DNA of 16,075 nt, taken from the NCBI GenBank assembly GCA_964629965.1, contig CAZVRZ010000120.1, positions 1 through 16,075 on the forward strand, read 5' to 3'. Positions 14,249 to 16,075 of this stretch are shown here, piece by piece (the first letter of the stretch is position 1; each line of letters begins with the position of its first letter). The notes under the pieces were generated by a model. It saw nothing but the letters and a program-made list of their open reading frames with translations. It had not been told where the DNA came from and did not search any database. This DNA is from CAZVRZ01 sp964629965. GTDB taxonomy: Bacteria; Chloroflexota; Anaerolineae; Anaerolineales; UBA4823. The position numbers and the translations under genes were made by a program.

Positions 14249-15241
14249 TCATCGAAACTCTGGCAGAGGAGCCGGTTTGTTTTGCAAGATGGCTTCGATC
14301 TTTTCCATCTCGGCGTTTGTCAGCTTCTCTAGCACATCGATGGCTTTCATGTTTTCAGTCACTTGCTCAGGTCTTGAGGCGCCGGTGATCACCGTGCTCA
14401 CGTTGGGGTTTTTTAGACACCATGCCAGCGCCATTTGCGCCAGAGAGCAGCCCAGCGATTCGGCAATGGGCACAAGCTGTTTGACCTTTTCAATATTTTG
14501 GCGAGCCTGTTCGCCATCGAACCTTGTTCTTAGCCATTCAAATCCTTCTAACGTGGCTCGGGTGCCCTCCGGGATGCCCTGGTTGTATTTTCCAGTCAGG
14601 AGACCGCTGGCTAAAGGACTCCAGATTGTGGTGCCCAATCCAACTTCCTGATACAAGCGAGCATACTCTTCTTCCACGCGCTGCCGGTGGAACATGTTGT
14701 ATTGGGGCTGTTCCATCAGGGGCGGTATCAAATGTTCTCTGCGGGCGATGAGATGCGCCTGCATGATCTGTTCTGCGCTCCATTCACTGGTGCCCCAATA
14801 AAAAGCCATGCCCTGATGGATCAAAAAATTCATAGCGCGCACAGTTTCTTCCATTGGCGTGCGGATATCTGGCCGATGACAGAAGATCAGGTCCACGTAA
14901 TCCATTTGCAGGCGCGCCAGCGAGGCGCGGGTACCTTCTATGATGTGTTTGCGCGACAGGCCATTATCGTTAGGCCCCTGCCCACCCCAAAAAATCTTGG
15001 TGGAGATTACCAGGTCCGAACGTTTCCAGCCGCCTTTTCGAATGATATCGCCCATGACAGTTTCTGCATTGCCGTGGGCGTATGCCTCGGCGTTGTCGAA
15101 GAAGTTCACTCCCGCCTGGAGGGCGGCTTCCATGCAGCCCAAGGCAACATCGTCGCCCACCTGTCCTCCGTAAGTGATCCATGCTCCCAGTGAGAGAGCA
15201 GAAACCTGTAAACCAGATGCTCCCAGATAGCGGTATTCCAT
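14249..15241 (-). CDS. Aldo/keto reductase, Kv-beta-like (AKR6 type)
   Basis: 330 residues, the family's usual length. The (beta/alpha)8 reductase tetrad is complete: D49 and Y54 in FFDNAEAYAHG, K82 in VISTKIFWGG, and H122 in VDLIFCHRPD. The NADPH-binding segments IWSPLASGLLTGKYN and VITGASRPEQVTENM match the voltage-gated potassium channel beta-subunit/YghZ group, as do FYWGTSEWS and YNMFHRQRVE. These enzymes reduce aldehydes such as methylglyoxal with NADPH; the substrate here is unknown. AAGGAG lies 8 bases before the ATG. A TATAGT at 15265-15260 may be its -10, but the -35 is poor. It lies upstream of the signalling operon on the same strand, with 174 bases and a strong promoter between, so it is a separate unit. 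Confidence 0.95.
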   Translation of the reverse strand: MEYRYLGASGLQVSALSLGAWITYGGQVGDDVALGCMEAALQAGVNFFDNAEAYAHGNAETVMGDIIRKGGWKRSDLVISTKIFWGGQGPNDNGLSRKHIIEGTRASLARLQMDYVDLIFCHRPDIRTPMEETVRAMNFLIHQGMAFYWGTSEWSAEQIMQAHLIARREHLIPPLMEQPQYNMFHRQRVEEEYARLYQEVGLGTTIWSPLASGLLTGKYNQGIPEGTRATLEGFEWLRTRFDGEQARQNIEKVKQLVPIAESLGCSLAQMALAWCLKNPNVSTVITGASRPEQVTENMKAIDVLEKLTNAEMEKIEAILQNKPAPLPEFR

Positions 15242-15302
15242 GTATTAACTCCTTATATAACTATAAAAGGGTGTGATGCTATTATCTTAGGCTCGTGTTG
15301 CT

Positions 15303-15332
15303 AATAAAAGCTCGCCGCGGTGTAAGGCGAGC
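15303..15332 (-). terminator. Intrinsic terminator after the cNMP-binding gene
   Basis: A perfect 7-pair GC-rich stem (GCTCGCC at 15310-15316 and GGCGAGC at 15326-15332, loop of 9) is followed on the minus strand by TTTTATT. It lies 31 bases after the cNMP-binding gene stop and ends that transcript before the aldo/keto reductase gene. Confidence 0.85.
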
Positions 15333-15363
15333 CATACAGAGTCCCATTGCGATGTATGTGATT

Positions 15364-15813
15364 CTAATATACCCGATAGGTGGCCTGCCGGATCTTCAAG
15401 CAAAGGTCGGCAGCCAGGTTGTGCATCACGATAAAACCTATATCGGGATTGGTGCGCAGCAAATTCATCAAATCTTCGCGGCTAATCTCTAGCAGCCGGC
15501 AGGTTTTGGAAATGCAGCGGACGGTGGCCGATCGCAAGCCTTGGTCAACCAGGGCAATTTCACCAAAAGACTGCCCTCTTTCGAGAACGGCAATGCGTTT
15601 TTCTTTGTCACGATTGATGCCGCCAAAGCCCACTACTACTTCCACACTGCCTTCCAAGATGATGTAAACCTCTGTGCTGGGAGTATTTTCTTTCACGAGT
15701 ACAGTGCCAAGAGTGCAGGCCTTCTCTGTGCATATTTCATAGATCAATTTCAGTTGATCGGGGGATAGATCGGTAAAGATATCGACAATTTCCAAGATTT
15801 GAGCTTCGCCCAT
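15364..15813 (-). CDS. Stand-alone cyclic nucleotide-binding domain protein
   Basis: 149 residues consisting of a single CAP/CRP-type cyclic nucleotide-binding domain. The phosphate-binding cassette is clear: GQSFGEIALVDQGLRSATV (80-98), with G84/E85 and R94/S95, the residues that grip cAMP or cGMP. The N-terminus (IVDIFTDLSPDQLKLIYEI) and the strand VYIILEGSVEVVV also fit. There is no DNA-binding helix-turn-helix, kinase or channel part; the protein ends soon after the C-terminal helix (VMHNLAADLCLKIRQ). It is therefore not a classical CRP regulator but a small ligand-sensing module that probably acts through a partner. AAGGAG precedes the ATG by 8 bases. A terminator follows, so it is a single-gene unit. 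Confidence 0.92.
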   Translation of the reverse strand: MGEAQILEIVDIFTDLSPDQLKLIYEICTEKACTLGTVLVKENTPSTEVYIILEGSVEVVVGFGGINRDKEKRIAVLERGQSFGEIALVDQGLRSATVRCISKTCRLLEISREDLMNLLRTNPDIGFIVMHNLAADLCLKIRQATYRVY

Positions 15814-15916
15814 TGCCCGTTCTCCTTGTGCACCTCAGATTGACAACAACGAAAAGGAACTTCTGATTGGCCGGGTCTATGTGTCACAAACTGCTTTGAC
15901 CAACCACACTCGGTTG

Positions 15917-15936
15917 TGATAATAAATAGTTTATCA
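15917..15936. promoter_or_regulatory. Operator-like inverted repeat over the cNMP gene promoter
   Basis: TGATAA-N8-TTATCA is a perfect 6-base inverted repeat. It covers the candidate -10 box of the cNMP-binding gene, a position where a bound protein would repress. The binding protein is unknown. Confidence 0.35.
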
Positions 15937-15956
15937 TGCCTTATATTGAGATACAA
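15928..15956 (-). promoter_or_regulatory. Candidate promoter of the cNMP-binding gene
   Basis: On the minus strand TTGTAT (15956-15951), a 17-base spacer and TAAACT (15933-15928) match the consensus at four of six positions each. It predicts a leader of about 110 bases. The AT-rich setting helps, but the match is moderate. Confidence 0.4.
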
Positions 15957-16058
15957 GTGGCGTCTTGGGGTGGACCCAGGGCATTAACATTCTCATCTGA
16001 GTGGGGAGAAAAAAAGAGGCCTTCTTCGGTATACTTGTTGCGCTCAAACATCAAGAAC

Positions 16059-16075
16059 CGGAGAAGACCAAAATG
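16059..16075 (+). CDS. Probable start of a plus-strand gene, cut at the window end
   Basis: CCGGAGAAG is followed 6 to 7 bases later by an ATG that forms the last three bases of the window. The ribosome site and spacing look genuine, but no protein sequence is available. The 15957-16058 stretch before it holds no other gene I can support. Confidence 0.4.

Noticed and set aside
15964..15980. Small hairpin (CTTGGG / CCCAGG) near the window end
   Set aside because: Six pairs with weak T-G pairing and no T run; likely chance.
1..16075. CRISPR array, insertion sequence, prophage or tRNA
   Set aside because: No regularly spaced repeats, transposase or integrase motifs, or cloverleaf sequences were seen on either strand.

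Overview
The window looks like a chromosomal segment of a Chloroflexota bacterium, probably class Anaerolineae. This is an inference from the style of the proteins: Chloroflexus-type response regulators, a kinase fused to a PQQ-type propeller, a C4 zinc-ribbon L28, and the DegV / DAK-domain / Asp23 / rpmB neighbourhood. No rRNA, tRNA, transposase, integrase or CRISPR array was seen. No gene-free stretch exceeds 300 bases; the longest are 4972-5252 and 15814-16075.

Layout. 1-2685 (minus): Asp23/Gls24 protein, then a YloV/FakA-type DAK-domain protein, then a DegV (FakB-like) protein cut by the window edge. This looks like a fatty-acid-kinase style operon. It diverges from rpmB (2874-3056, plus), which ends in a clear intrinsic terminator. 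3147-4971 (minus): a membrane-anchored Ser/Thr kinase followed by ribulose-phosphate 3-epimerase (rpe). 5253-6836 (plus): a Ca2+/H+ antiporter and an anchored SH3b-like protein. 6894-7427 (plus): an unrecognised acidic, helical protein with its own promoter.

7466-14074 (minus) is the most interesting part: a signalling island that reads, in transcription order, Ser/Thr kinase fused to an eight-repeat PQQ-like propeller; PP2C phosphatase; J-domain/vWA fusion; zinc-ribbon/FHA protein; an 80-residue orphan; an OmpR-type response regulator. A NarL-type response regulator follows behind its own promoter. The first six genes are tightly spaced (one ATGA overlap, gaps of 5 to 30 bases). A kinase, a phosphatase, a phospho-threonine reader and a vWA metal-site protein form a complete phospho-signalling kit. 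It recalls the vWA/PP2C/kinase 'TerY-P' triads, but with a J domain on the vWA protein and two-component regulators attached, and no histidine kinase is present.

14249-15241 (minus) is a Kv-beta-like aldo/keto reductase. 15364-15813 (minus) is a stand-alone cyclic-nucleotide-binding domain protein with a good terminator. The last three bases are probably the ATG of a plus-strand gene that continues outside.

The island's lead kinase has no ATG, GTG or TTG start in frame before its glycine loop. The best candidate is a CTG behind a perfect GGAGG, overlapped by a short upstream ORF in another frame; a frameshift is the alternative. Promoter spacing suggests that several transcripts begin only about 10 bases before their start codons.
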